From assembly GCF_030269925.1 (NCBI RefSeq), contig NC_085123.1, positions 1,054,001-1,118,000 of the forward strand: a DNA stretch of 64,000 bases, in the 5' to 3' direction. Position 1 is the stretch's first letter. Each line of letters begins with the position of its first letter. The position numbers and the translations under genes were made by a program. This document shows positions 44,201 to 56,493 of this stretch, piece after piece. A model generated the notes under the pieces. The model was given only the letters and a program-made list of their open reading frames with translations, made no database searches and was not told the DNA's origin. Origin of the DNA: Bombyx mori. Taxonomy: Eukaryota; Arthropoda; Insecta; Lepidoptera; Bombycidae.

Positions 44201-44540
44201 TTTTTTTTATTGCCCTTGTAGGCAGACGAGCATACGGCCCACCTGATGGTGAGTGGTTACCGTCGCCCATGGACTTCAGCAATGCCAGGGGCAGAGCCAA
44301 GCCGCTGCCTACTGTTTAATACTCTCCACAAGCCTCGTTTGAAGAAGGACATGTCATAGCGCTCGGGAAACACCGTGGAGGGGAGCTCATTCCATAGCCG
44401 GATGGTACGTGGCAAAAAAAATCTCTGGAAACGCACTGTGGATGACCGCAGTGGCTCCAGGTAGTATGGATGAACTCTACTCCGGTGGCGGGCGGCGCGA
44501 TTGTAAAAACGAGATGCTGGTATCATCTCGAACAATTCCT
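44201..44540 (-). pseudogene. LINE (jockey-like) C-terminal fragment
   Basis: Near-identical in protein to 15313..15591 (92 residues), truncated at almost the same 5' point. T9 at its left is the A-tail. Confidence 0.75.
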
Positions 44541-45180
44541 CAGAGCACTTTGTTTGGACACCTTTAGTATTTTTAGTTAGTTTTTTTAGTATTTTTTATT
44601 TTTTTAGTATTTTAGTTAGTTATTTATCGTTCTAATTGTTGGAGTTGATAGATATAGAAACTCTTTAACAAAAACAAAGTAAACATAGACATAGACAGTG
44701 ACAATATGTGTCTTGACTAATGAAAAAATATCTGTTGAATCGTGAAGTAAAATAAAAATTAACAAAACTGTCATTTCGATAATAAAAAAATGTTAATATT
44801 TTATGTGGAAGAATAAGCAAACTCTGTTATTTATCACAAACTATATTTTATTCATAAAAACTTTCCTACGACACAATCTTCATAAGAAGAGAGTGAATCC
44901 TCCACCAGTAACCAGTAACCAGTCAACATTACTAGTGCGGCGACACGCAGCTAGTGCTGTACTTCAACAAAAAAAACTAAAATATCCGCGTAATTAATTC
45001 TAATTTATAAAAGTGTGTTAGTATATTATTTCGTAACTGCCTGTGCTCTGCGACTTAAAGATAAGTCTCTGGTAATATCTTTAAATTTTATCACTAATTA
45101 GTCGTCACGTAAATTTGATTTGAATACAACCATACATTTCAAAACATGAAGCTGAAGTTCCAGTTACATTGTAAAATGAC
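44541..45180. other. Intergenic with a TTTTTAGTA-type low-complexity tract
   Basis: 44565..44632 repeats TTTAGTATTTT/TAGTTAGT words. The 64-codon frame after it has no motif. Confidence 0.5.
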
Positions 45181-45270
45181 TACTCTACCACCCTTCAAAC
45201 TGGAATTCAGGACTGCTTCTTACTCGACAGAAAAATACAGGATAGTGGTACCTAGCTGCGGGGGCTTAAA
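45181..45270 (-). mobile_element. Ancient Bm1 fragment
   Basis: Weak but colinear similarity (ACCCTTCAAACTGGAATTC .. GATAGTGGTACCTAGC). Confidence 0.4.
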
Positions 45271-45797
45271 ACAACACCGAATCACCTATTTCTACCATAA
45301 AGCATTTTAGGTTTCCGGTGGGGTAACCCTTTATAAATTAAATTAATTTTATCAAAATGATTCACGTCCCTGACCGAAGTCAGCCCTATAGTCCCATGCC
45401 GCGTCCGGCCCAACCCGCCCTAACAATTAAGATATTACCAAAAACTAATTCAATTAATGTGCCGGCCCTACTAAACTCGTGCCTCCAGAGGTGATGTGTG
45501 TTTACCAAATATACTTTCGATTTCAATTTTCTAAAGAGTTGCGTACCATTAATAACTATGCACAATTATTTGATTGGTGAGTTGAAAATGTATGAAGATT
45601 TGTTTTTTTTTCTGGCATGTTAACTGATCGTCGAATCCCATTAAACATCAAAACATGAATAACGGCAGCCATCTTGAGATACGAACTAAAGTTTCAAGAG
45701 TAATGTATGTCTAACTCAATCTACGAACCCTTCGTTCGTAACCAAGTTTAGTACCTACTCACAATTATTTTAGAATATACAACAAAATTAGAATACT
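45271..45797. other. Intergenic, nothing recognised
   Basis: No supported signal. Confidence 0.4.
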
Positions 45798-46231
45798 TTT
45801 TTTTATTGCTTTAATGGGAGCTCACAGCCCACCTGGTGTTAAGTGGTTACTGGAGCCCATAGACATCTACAACATAAAGGCCGCCACCCATCTTGAGATA
45901 TGAGTTCTAAGGTCGCAGTATACTTACAACGGCTGCTCCACCCTTCAAATCGAAACGCATTACTGCTTCACGGCAGAAAATAGGCGAGATGGTGGTACCT
46001 ACCCATGCGGACTCACAAGAGGTCCTACCACCAGTAATTACGCGAGTTACAATTTCGCGGGTTTGATTTTTATTAAACGTGGCTGTATTTCCTTCACCGT
46101 GGAAATTAATCGTCAACATTTGTTGAGTACGTATTTCATTAGAAAAATTGGTACCCGCCTTCGGGATTCGAACACCGGTGCATCGCTCGACACGAATGCA
46201 CCGGCCGTCTTATCCTTTAGGCCACGACGAC
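45798..46231 (-). mobile_element. Full-length Bm1 SINE
   Basis: Module, linker (TTACGCGAGTTACAATTTCG) and head (GGGATTCGAACACCGG, CCACGACGACG) are complete. About 10 bp of the tail (GATGGGTGGAC) is deleted. Confidence 0.82.
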
Positions 46232-46591
46232 GTACTCTATTATGCTTGTCTATTGTAAATATCCAACACAGTCGAGTCTCAGCCCGGCGAGCGTAGTCAG
46301 AACACGTCCTACCGCCACTTACATTTAAATATTAGAAAATAAAACATACCCTTGTAAAATATATCTTGAAAAGTAATTTGTGAACTTCTGTATCTTTTAT
46401 CTATGTCGGTTGGCCGACGCGCCGCGTTCAAAGACACTTTTCTTACGTCTCAGTCTTACGTTATAGTTCAAAGAGTAGGATAGCCGCTATCCCGACTTAG
46501 ACTCGCGTTTGAAGGACTTCATCCATATGTGGACTTCACTCAATACTTCGCATTAGACAAGCGGTGAGTTTACCTGACCATTACAAATACA

Positions 46592-47290
46592 AATGAAATC
46601 AAATAAAAAAAAATATTCAACATAAATGAAAGTACACACTTGTTGAACGTCAAAAACAACTACCGCCAATTCACAAAAACTAGCCTCCGTCTTGAGAAGA
46701 ACTGGTAAGAAACTCAGCGGGCCTGTCTTTTTTTTTAATATTAGATTTTTTTAAATATTCATTTTTACAAGATGTGTTAATTATAAGGTAACAATTATTG
46801 CAATATTGATATGCCCGGAGCGAGCAACTCATTACCACTTTGTGCAATCTTCTAGATAACCATTGACTTTATATTAAGCTTATTGCACATATGTTCTTTA
46901 ATAGTTTTCTTAAACCTATGTATATGTAGGTTCTGAATATCTTGTGGGATTTTGTCGTACAGGCACACAGACAAACACCCGAATGAGTTTCGTATCTTAT
47001 GTAACCTACTCATCGGCACAAGCTTGTGTTTGTTCCTAGTATTTCTATTACATAATACTTACATAAGTACATCTACATTTATGTACATTTTCGCGTAGTC
47101 CTCGTAGTTCGTCATACCGATAGCGCAGTAAATTACAAAGCGACCACACGTCACTTCCAGGATTTGTACATACAAATCCACGGACGTGTCAGCAATAAAG
47201 GAAATATTTGAATGCCCTCTCATTAACCTTTCTATTGTTCCTCCCCTCTCTAGCAGGCCTAACCTTTTGTACCTTGCAACCCACAAACGC
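46592..47290 (-). pseudogene. Jockey-like LINE 3' fragment, frameshifted
   Basis: Minus strand reads RYDELRGLRENVHKCRC near 47110, then in another frame NKHKLVPMSRLHKIRNSF and LYDKIPQDIQNLHIHRFKK, ending in a stop near 46855. These are RT-tail motifs. The 3' UTR (GAGTTTCTTACCAGTTCTTC) ends in an A/TTTGA-type tail. Confidence 0.7.
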
Positions 47291-47882
47291 GACCTTTAGC
47301 ACATAAATTAAGTGGTGGATTAAAATAACTGTTGGCCCGGAGCTTTCGATGTTAAGTGAAACGTTATCACAGGTCTAGTCTAGGTGACGTTGTGTTATGC
47401 GTTTGCTTGACTAAAATAAATTTAACGATCATATAAACAAAAGGAGTGGACTGTATTTTAAGTTGTGAAGTTACTTATTATTTAGTGCGAACAGATATTG
47501 GTACGATTAGTTATTTAGTAGATTCGTGGTACGAGTAGGTATGAGGTCATGGGGCCTCAAAAACTCTCTTAATAATATAAATAGTTGACAAGACATAAGT
47601 TGATTTAAATCACATTATGCTATCAATTAATTTTATGCTACAGTCCTAAGTAATAACTTTTGTATCAAACAATTTAACTTTGGTCTTCTTTGATAAATTT
47701 TGGATGTTTATCAAACTATAGCTTAGTTAACTAGTTGTCAATAAATGTGAAATTGCAAATGGGTAGTGTTGTACGCAATATAACCACCTCTTGGTCTATA
47801 TCTAAATAACTATGAGACTGTACACAGAGCGCACAATACTAATAGAGGTATAAGGAATACCTAGACAACCTTTGGTTTTGGA
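47291..47882. other. Intergenic, nothing recognised
   Basis: No supported signal. Confidence 0.4.
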
Positions 47883-48220
47883 TTTTTCCTACCTATCATA
47901 GTAGCCTCGGGGGGTTATTCTGGATTCACCGAATTAGTAGGTGACATCACGGGGCTCAAGCCGGAGTGTTGCTGACACTGGCCCTAGCAAGAGCAGTGCT
48001 TCGCAGAATCTACCACTGGATCGGAAACGCGACCCACTGAGAAGATCCGGCGAGAAACTCAGTGGGCTGTGTCTGAGAGTTGGTTTACTCGTCGAGCCCT
48101 TCGTCGCAAGCGACTGGTTCGACGAGAACGATGACCGGTGCTTGAAGTATCTAAAAGTGATCGGTGCTTGAAGTACCTAAAAGCACCGTTAATGGATCGG
48201 AAGGATCCGAAATGACGTGC
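47883..48220 (-). mobile_element. Retroposon (family A)
   Basis: TTTTTCCTACCTATCATAG .. AGCACCGTTAATGGATCGG .. CCGAAATGACGTG, including a tandem repeat of AAGTATCTAAAAGTGATCGG-like 20-mers near 48145-48185. Confidence 0.68.
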
Positions 48221-48786
48221 TAGACAACCTTGATAGTATTATAATATACGAATTTTAATCTTTTATTATACAAAATTACAGTGTCACTGTAATACACTCG
48301 TAGTTTTTAATGTGATAACTTTAGAAAATTCAATTATTTGACTGATTTTCTTAAAAAAAGATGGTGTTGAAAACTTATTAGTCATAAGGATAGTTATATT
48401 TCAATACAAGCAGTCTAAGCGTCTTATCCTGTAGAACGCGATAAAGAAGCAAAGCTAGGATTGATGTGCCCAATGTTAGATAAATGTATTTTCCAGGCGC
48501 CTTCTTGAAAGACGCTCGTCTTTCTATAGATTTTGTAATCGCAATAGATAAATTAAAACATTTTCTTGAAATCAACATCAAAGTGTTTTTGTTGAAACAA
48601 GATTTAATAGATACATCAAATCCAAATAGAATACAGTTTCAACATTGAGAAGAGATCGGCAAGTTTGTACTTTATCACCGTAGGTAATTACAATATATAG
48701 TAGATAAGTACACAAAAATCTACCATATTTATCAAATACTTAGTTCGTAATGCCTTAATTGATAAATAAAAGACCCAAACTTTTGT
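48221..48786. other. Intergenic with a short direct repeat
   Basis: AACATTGAGAAGAGATCGGC at 48642 recurs at 49087, on the other side of a Helitron fragment. Confidence 0.5.
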
Positions 48787-49014
48787 ATAAAATAAACTTA
48801 AAACAAACAAAAGGAATCCATCCGACGGGGGACACATCAAAGGAAAAACAAAATTGTTATTTTTAGTTAATTCCGAGAATTTTCATATTTGTATACCTTT
48901 TAAACTTTCTCTGGACTTCCACAAATAATTCAAGACCAAAATTAGCCAAATCGGTCGAGCCGTTCTCGAGTTTTAGCGAGACTAACGAACAGCAATTCAT
49001 TTTATATATAGAGA
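48787..49014 (-). mobile_element. Helitron-like element, family H4, 3' end missing
   Basis: Minus strand TCTCTATATATAAAATGAAT; continues through GACCGATTTGGCTAATTTTG and stops before the CTAG terminus. Confidence 0.6.
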
Positions 49015-49138
49015 TCATAAGAACAAATACGATTAGAGAACACCCGTGTGGGCTCTGTTTAACATCGATTCCGAAGTACAGTTTTAACATTGAGAAGAGA
49101 TCGGCAAGAAACCCGAAGTCTGTATTGTACTTACGATA

Positions 49139-50125
49139 TCTAATATATAAAATTCTCGTGTCACAGTTTTCGTTGCCATACTCCTCCGAAACGGCTTGAC
49201 CGATTTTGATGAAATTTTTTGTGCTTATCCAGTATCTATGAGAATCGGCCAACATCTATTTTTCATCCCCCTAAATGTTAGGGGTAGTCCACCCCTAAAT
49301 TTTATTTTTTATTTTTTAGACAAAATTTTTAATTTCAATTTTTTTATGATACAACATACAAAAATACATACAACCCTAAATTTTCACCCCTCTACGATCA
49401 ACCCTTATTTTTTATTTGCTAATTAAAAACTTTAAATTTTTTTGAGAGAATTTTGTTTTTATTTTGTCATGACGTAGAATAAAAAAATTCATATTACTCT
49501 GAAATTTTCTCTCTTATACGATCAACCCCTATTTTTCCATCACGATTAATATTTTTTTTATTCTATGCACAGATCCGCAATAAGGTTGCAAGATGGCAAT
49601 CAAATATTATAATTGTAGTACGATAAATTCTTATTCAGAGTTTATAATTTCAAGTTCCTTTAATTATGATTTTTTTTAAATTGAATTTGATCTCCCGCCC
49701 TCGCCGGTCGACTACTGATCAACTATCAATCGATCAGCTATCCCCGCCAGGTGTCACCATTCATCCAGCAAACATCACGTAGTAGGGATGAGGACGAAGC
49801 CGGTCTCCTGTCTTACTCACTCACTATACATCATAGATTATACACTTATTATATTTGAGAGCTACATTTTTCAGCCATGTTTTTTTGGTTTTATTTGTGT
49901 ATCAATAGTATGTTCAGTAGGTCTGAGAATCGGCTACTATCTATTTTTCATACCCTTAAGTGAAAAGGGTTGTCCACCCCAAACATTTATTTTTTATTTT
50001 AAATTTTTTGGATATTTTTTTTGTTTATAATGAGGTATTATGTGGTTAAATGAGGTTTTTTTTCTACAGTAGAAATTCCCTAGAAATCTTATTTAAGGCA
50101 ACACAACGTTTGCCGGGTCAGCTAG
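49139..50125 (+). mobile_element. Helitron-like element, family H5, with an internal duplication
   Basis: TCTAATATATAAAATTCTCG .. TTTGCCGGGTCAGCTAG, then T; 987 bp. A segment (GAGAATCGGCC..CATCTATTTTTCAT and following) appears twice, near 49240 and 49924. Confidence 0.62.
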
Positions 50126-50142
50126 TGTAGTATATAAGTACA

Positions 50143-50997
50143 CTTTTTTTTTATTGCTTAGATGGGTGGACGAATTCACAGCCCACCTGCTGTTAAGTGG
50201 TTACTGGAGCCCATAGACATCTACAACGTAAATGCGCCACCCACCTTGAGATATAAGTTCTAAAGTCGCAGTATAGTTACAACGACTGCTCCGCCCTTCA
50301 AACCAAAACGCTTTACTGTTTTACGGCAAAAATAGGCAGGGTGATGGCATCTATCCGTGCGGACTCACAAGAGGTCCTACCACCAGTAATTACGCAAATT
50401 ACAATTTTGCGGGTTTGATTTTTACAACACGATATTATACCTTCACCGTGGAAGTCAATCGTGAACATTTGTTTAGTACGTATTTCATTAGATATTTTTT
50501 TTAATGATTGAGAGATTACTGGTGGCTTGAAGGCCTTTCCAGTTTCACTAGGACAGGTGGGCGAGCAAAGGCTCAGCCAGGAGGGGTGGGATTTGCTAAC
50601 AGCTGCCCGAGCGCCTCCGAAGGAGACCTAACAACTCAAGAGCAACTGCTTCGCGAATGAATCTACTACCGAATCGGAATCGCGACCCGCTGAGAAGATC
50701 CAGCGAGAAACTAAGCGAGCTGATGCATGGGTTAGGTTGCACGTCGACCTCTTTGTCGAGTTCGACGAGTACGGTTACCGGGGTCCCTAAGCCTGCTCCT
50801 AGAGCTGAAGGCGTCTAGTGTAAAGGTTATTGGATCTGATGGATCCGTAAGGACGTGTCTAGGGCGTCGACGGTGACTGGCTCCTGCATGATCAGGAGTA
50901 GTCAGCGGCGGCAACGATAAGGCGATTATCATGACGATTAGAAAAATTGGTACACGCCCGACGCACTGGACGTCTTATCCTTTAGACCACGATGACT
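50143..50997 (-). mobile_element. Full-length Bm1 SINE split by a retroposon
   Basis: 3' module and linker at 50143..50492; the head resumes at 50943..50997 (inverse A-box end CCACGATGACTTC). The B-box region next to the junction is partly lost. The intervening 50493..50936 is flanked by ATTAGA on both sides. Confidence 0.8.
50493..50936 (-). mobile_element. Retroposon (family B) nested in Bm1
   Basis: Poly(T) at the left, then GGTGGCTTGAAGGCC, GGGCGAGCAAAGGCTCAGCC and the shared core GAATCGCGACCCGCTGAG. Target duplication ATTAGA at 50487-50492 and 50937-50942. It is the longest family B copy here. Confidence 0.78.
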
Positions 50998-51551
50998 TCT
51001 ACTTCAGGATCATAATATGTTAAAAATTATGCATGTTTGATTTTTATTAAACAAAGTCGTTCCTTCGTTGTAGAAGTCAAGTATACCTGAAGGTGTAATA
51101 TAAAGAAAACTTTAATTTTTTTTTCTCTCGGATCAACCTATTTTGAATCTTACCTTAGTCGCAACTAGCGATAAAAACACATTAAATATATCATCTTTAG
51201 GGCACGATCACGATGCTCTTGCGATCGACGCTCAGCCGAAAAATATATTTTGACTAACTTCGACTTTCCACAAATACATTCTGTATAATTGTACAAAAAA
51301 AAACGCAATCCCAAAACAAGGACTCCGTTATTTGATGAAGCAGATTTGCTTGAGCCGCGCATTCGGCCGGTTTCAGGACGAAATTAAATCAGAGCACACC
51401 GCGAAACGCTATTAATGAAATCGTATGTTTTCATATTGTGTTGAACATAATCCATTTATCTTGATTAGGGAAACCTTTGCCTCCTTCTGAGAAAAAAGTA
51501 CCTCGTTTTCTAATTTTTTTTTCAGTGAACTTTCATTATTATTATCTTTTA

Positions 51552-51800
51552 CTAGCTGTACCCGTCCGCTTCACTGGGCATTGCAAATTAATATTATTAT
51601 TTCTCACCCCCACAAATATTCTTATCATTAACGCCCCCGCAACTGGTGTAGAGAGTCCAACACTCATATAAATATTAGCCTATCCATTAAGTACATGTAT
51701 TTCCTACACGGATACCAAGTGTCAAGTCAACCGGATGCATGGTTCAGTAGTTGTAACGGAACATCCGTAAAACCGCTGTAGATTTATATATTAGTATAGA
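51552..51800 (-). mobile_element. Helitron-like element, family H3
   Basis: Same ends and length as 18699..18948; both keep the internal CACCAGTT / AACGCCCCCG segment. Confidence 0.66.
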
Positions 51801-52202
51801 TTACACTTCTTGTAAAATTTACATCGACGGACTTAATGCCTAAGGCATTCTCTACTAGTCAGCCAAAGGTAGGGCAGAGTAAATAATGGTAGGTGCATTG
51901 AAATTATGTACATATATACACAAATACATATACATACATATATAATAATAGTTATTTAGCTTTTTACATCGAGATTCAACAAGGTGCAAGGTAGACTGGA
52001 CTCTTCTATTTTCATATAGACGGACCGGCGTAAGGCGGTCTATATCCAACATTGTTCTTGACAATCTGATGTTCCATATGCAAAAGTCGAATTAAACTAA
52101 TCAAAAATATGACTGAAAGGAGTTTCGTTTTAATTATTGATATATAGAAATAGCTTACGTAGCCCACGTGGTATTGACTTGTTATTGGGCATCAGAACGT
52201 GA
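51801..52202. other. Intergenic, nothing recognised
   Basis: Contains a run of ATACATA words near 51905..51945. Confidence 0.45.
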
Positions 52203-52577
52203 ATGACACTACCAACTTTGAAAAAATGGGCATCAAAATTACACTACCAACTTTAAGAAAATGGGCATCGAAGTTACACTACCAACTTTGAGAAAGTGGG
52301 CATCAAAATTACACTACCAACTTTGAAAAAGTGGGCACCGAAGTTACACTACCAACTTTGAAAAAATGAGCATCGAAATTACACTACCAACTTTGAAAAA
52401 ATGAGCATCGAAATTACACTACCAACTTTGAAAAAGTGGGCATCGAAGTTACACTACCAACTTTGAAAAAATGCGTATCGAAATTACATTACCAACTTTG
52501 AAAAAATGAGCATCAAAATTACGCTACCAACTTTGTAAAAGCGGGCATCGAAATTACACTACCAACTTTGAAAAATG
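52203..52577 (+). repeat. 35-bp minisatellite, about 11 copies
   Basis: Units of 35 bp built on TTACACTACCAACTTTGAAA followed by AAGTGGGCATCGAAG. ACCAACTTT recurs 11 times at 35-bp steps. Units differ at a few sites (GGGCATC/GAGCATC, GAAG/GAAA/CAAAA), with alternating variants that suggest expansion by blocks. Confidence 0.9.
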
Positions 52578-52689
52578 AGGTCGAAGGGTCAGTTGTGTTG
52601 TAGACTGGCAGCCGCGCCCTTCAAACGGAATAACAAAAATACCGCTGATTACGTTTTCAGTTTTGGTGCTGGTTGATTATTGATGTGAT

Positions 52690-52870
52690 GTGATCACACA
52701 TCATTCTTCTTCATCGTTCCCTCACTGCTGAGGATCGAGCCCACATGTGACTTTCCGCCATAGTGCTTGGTCATGGGTGACATGGACCGTATGACTACGC
52801 CCAACCGCTTTCCTAACCACATCTGACCATCTGACTGGTGTTCTGCCCTATGAAATCTATCTTACACCCT
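52690..52870. mobile_element. Possible LINE remnant
   Basis: CATCATTCTTCTTCATCGTTC .. CCACATCTGACCATCTGAC resembles the antisense of a LINE RT tail with a trinucleotide end. No open frame survives. Confidence 0.35.
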
Positions 52871-53294
52871 AAGCTTATATATCTGCCGCGAGGTAGATAC
52901 GTTCTTGTTAGATTCAATCTACGACAATCAATTCTATTCAACCTACGACCGTATACCAATCTACACTAATAAAAAATCAAAATAAAATGAGAAAAACAGG
53001 TCCATACGTTTATTTTCACATCCAAAAGCACCAAAGCTTTACCACGAGGCGAGTGCGTTAAACGAACATTAAAAGCTTTTAGCCTCAAAATAACAACAAC
53101 ATACCTCAGCTCGCAAATAAAGTAAAAAGCTTCATTGAATAAACATGGCGAAAATATATATGCATATATATGTATTATTTTATAACAGTAAAGCTTTATT
53201 AAGAACTTGAAAGTTACCGCAACCGTACGATGATCACTTCATTGTGTAGTTCACTATATCTTTTTGAGATCCGGTATCTCCTACTGGTGGTCTA
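52871..53294. other. Intergenic, nothing recognised
   Basis: AT-rich with no motif. Confidence 0.45.
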
Positions 53295-53540
53295 TACTGG
53301 TGGCAGGGCCTCGTGTGAGTCCGCGCGGGTGGCTACCACCACCCTGCCTATTTCTGCCGTGAAGCAGTAATGTGTTTCGGTTTGAAGGGTGGGGCAGCCG
53401 TTGTAACTATACGTGAGACCTTGATCTTATATCTCAAGATGGGTGGCACATTTACGTTGTGGATGTCTATGGGCTCCAGTAATCACTTAACACCAGATGG
53501 GTTGTGAGCTCGTCCACCCAGCTAAGCAATAAAAAAAATA
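53295..53540 (+). mobile_element. Bm1 SINE, 3' module only
   Basis: Starts TACTGGTGGCAGGGCC and ends GCTAAGCAATAAAAAAAATA. Confidence 0.8.
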
Positions 53541-53883
53541 ATTTGACTACTAAACTTTTTATTATGAGAGGGCAGGTTGGTTGAATGGGGCTGTCGAAGC
53601 TGACCTATTAAGCCACTCAAGGATGCCTGACCGACGGAATCGTCAACGAAAACTATTCCTTGGTCACCGCGGTCGAAAACTATTGTCGCTGATGTTCCAA
53701 GAAATCCCGCTAAATTAAAGTTTGGCCGGGATGGAATGCAATACATAGCCCACACATATTCAACTACAAGAGTCAGACGCATAAGTTCGGATGCTAACAA
53801 CACCCGGTTCGCGATTTATGGTAAAATTTTATGTAGACTTTACCAAAAAGTACACAAAATGAATAAACAATGTGTGTGTGTTG
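53541..53883 (-). other. Unassigned 93-codon open frame
   Basis: The minus-strand frame 53522..53803 has mixed composition (MYCIPSRPNFNLAGFLG, TIVFDRGDQGIVFVDD) unlike the AT-driven frames nearby, but no family I recognise. It may be a transposon relic or an unplaced exon. Confidence 0.3.
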
Positions 53884-54030
53884 TAGTCCTAGGGTACCCC
53901 GCTGGTACATAGGGCCCTCACAAGTTGTCTCCACTTTACTCTGTCTTGCGCTTGCTCCTTGACATCACTCCAGGTCACGTTGGCAGTCCTCATCTCACTC
54001 TCTACGGTGCGTCACCAATGATGGTGATCG
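53884..54030. mobile_element. LINE remnant (uninterrupted partner of 25355..25890)
   Basis: GTAGTCCTAGGGTACCCC .. CACTCCAGGTCACGTTGGC .. CATCTCACTCTCTACGG. It supplies the empty-site comparison for the Bm1 at 25394..25823. Confidence 0.55.
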
Positions 54031-54212
54031 GGACTCTGTGGGCTAAACACCTGCAAGTTCTTAAATTTAAATAGCTTATGAAACCCAAAGCAAGTAATAA
54101 CCGGAATAAACAATGCGAAACATTAAATACAAAAAAGTACAATTGGCGGTATGATCACTTCCAGACAACCATCTGGTGAATAAGAATCCTTTGGAAACGA
54201 ACAATAAACTAT

Positions 54213-54568
54213 TGTTACACCGGTAAGAGTAACGCCATCTATCGCCGAATATTCGAACGAATATCAAAATATCTAGTAAAACGCCCGAAAAGTACAACGC
54301 CATCAATTGTCAGATAGCGGAAACACAGTACTAGAATTGTGTGGAATATTCTTGATGATTCTAGGGATCTTGTATCAACTATAAAAGCGTTGCAGAGATG
54401 GCACGCAGTTAGTAATCGGAAATACTCGAAGCGAAACAGCGAACGGATCACCTGAAGCGAAGCGGAAGAAGCGAATTGAGAATTTTGAAGTGTTTGTGAA
54501 GTGTTGAATAAAGTTTTTAGTTGTAATTTAGTGGAACATTTATTTATCCCGAACCTCAGCGCATAACA
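54213..54568 (+). mobile_element. Solo LTR, same family
   Basis: 356 bp from TGTTACACCGG to GCGCATAACA. Flanks are CTAT and CTAC, a duplication with one mismatch. It contains CTATAAAAGCG then CAGTTAGT, and an AATAAA near 54507 in the right place for LTR polyadenylation. Confidence 0.8.
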
Positions 54569-54572
54569 CTAC

Positions 54573-56493
54573 GTTATCAAACAGAAATAACCAAACTCCA
54601 AACTCCACTGAATATGTATATGTTTTCAGACTTCAATTATCTTTTCAATACTTGGTAAAATGATCAAATAATAAGCAGAGTTAGGTATAAATCGATAGCC
54701 AATTAAGCCAGACCCTTATAACGGTTGGCGACAGTTAATTAGGTGGCAAAAGGCCCTTTGCCTCGCAAATCTCACTTTATTGTGGACCTCTGTTCTGTCG
54801 TGACAAAGAGTAAGTAATACCATTATTGTCACAGATAGCAGGCTATATCGGAAATGATCTTATTATATTTCGTTCTTTATCTTTATATCATTTATGTCGT
54901 GTTTGAACAAATAAAACAAGTGGCTACCAATGTTCATAGCTGTCTACATTAAAGCATGAAATGTAAGTTTCAATTTTAGACCAGATTATAGTTATCCAGG
55001 CTTTTTCCACCTCTTTTCCGTCATGAAGCAGTCATGTGCTCATATTTGAAAGAGTAATCGACCTCATGTTTAAAGCAGTGTAGTGCGATTTAAGTTATGG
55101 TTATTATAATGTTCGGAAACTACTTACTAACAGAAGAGCTGTGAGATCATTCAACGATCAAATGTAAAAAACAACTTCCTTCGCCCAATTTTTACGAAAA
55201 TTATACTTTCATCGTAGCTGTTATTAAGCGCCAATCAAAGCACAGAAAAGCTGTTTTTTGTAAAAATTAAAACTACTTTTACAGTTAAGTCCGCAATTAT
55301 AATTTTTATTATTTTTTTTGAATTGTGTCAAAACTAATCCGTTAAATTAACTAGTTTTAATTAATTGACGACTCGCCGAAGACTAATTATGTATTGAAGA
55401 ATCATTTCTACATCAAGATATTAGTTTACTTCATTCATAGCTTAAAGCTGCTGGGCCATTATTTAAAGTAACGAAACAAAATTAATAATAAATATTCACA
55501 CACATAGTCACGACACGTGACATTATTGAAGCATGTTAATTGACCTTTGGATTCCAAGGAGTCTCTCTTCAGTCGGCTATTACTGTTGAGATTCTCGGTC
55601 ATAGAGCGAACAAGATTCTGTTGAGATATCACTTAGAATAAAAGCCAAATCGGCTTCAAGCACTGAAGGCTTAAATAAAATGAATGAGTAATCAAAGGCG
55701 CACCAGAAACTTTTACTACTGCACTCGCTTCTGGTCTCCCGAATACTAACTTCTTCCATTAGACTCTCTTCAAAGGTCAACTGTTGGAATAATCGGGAAA
55801 CTCAGTCTCTCCAACATATTAGAGGCGCTATGGTCCTGAAGAGACCGAGTCTCTATGTCGACTCTATCGCATATTCCATCAGGAGTGTTCCGAGCATTTA
55901 CTTTTTAGCATCGTCCACACTCATAGTAGAGCCAAAGTTGTAGAATTCACCTACAGCATCTAGAATCTAGTATCTGGTATCCATGGGCACTCATAACCAC
56001 TTACCATCAAGTGGGCTGCTCGTCGGTCAACAATAGCAATAAAAAGCAGTTAAAGAACACAAGATGATTATAAATAATTCTAGCATTAAAACAATAATAA
56101 TCCTAACACATGAATAATGATTCATTCGAAAACGGTTAAAATTAATACTGGTCAGAGCACTTAAATAAATAATGATATATCCCATTTTATAGAAAATGTA
56201 ATTGACTGTCCATAATTTCGTATATTTGAAGATTTAAGACCATCACATTATAAAAGATTATCTGTGACCTCGTGTAGTTTGATCCTACTCTATCCTCTAT
56301 CCTAGTCTTTAGCTCTCCTGAGGAAAAGGGCCTGATATTATCAACGTCTTGTTGAGAGCTAAATTCTCCATAAGTAACTTAATATTTTAATATCCAAATA
56401 ATCGTTTCCAAAAACTTAAGAAATATTATCCAGCGCTGTTTATTATAAAGCTGTGTTTATTCGTTTTTGAGAGGTTGTATTATTTTTGCTGAT
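54573..56493. other. Intergenic, nothing recognised (about 1.9 kb)
   Basis: The longest stretch without a repeat I can name, apart from an old Bm1 end at 55965. Frames here (55580..55780) show no motif. Confidence 0.4.
55965..56046 (+). mobile_element. Ancient Bm1 3' end
   Basis: TCTGGTATCCATGGGCACTC .. CAAGTGGGCTGCTCGTCGG .. AGCAATAAAAA keeps the order of the Bm1 terminus. Confidence 0.4.

Noticed and set aside
52203..52577. CRISPR array
   Set aside because: Contiguous 35-bp units without spacers, in an insect genome.
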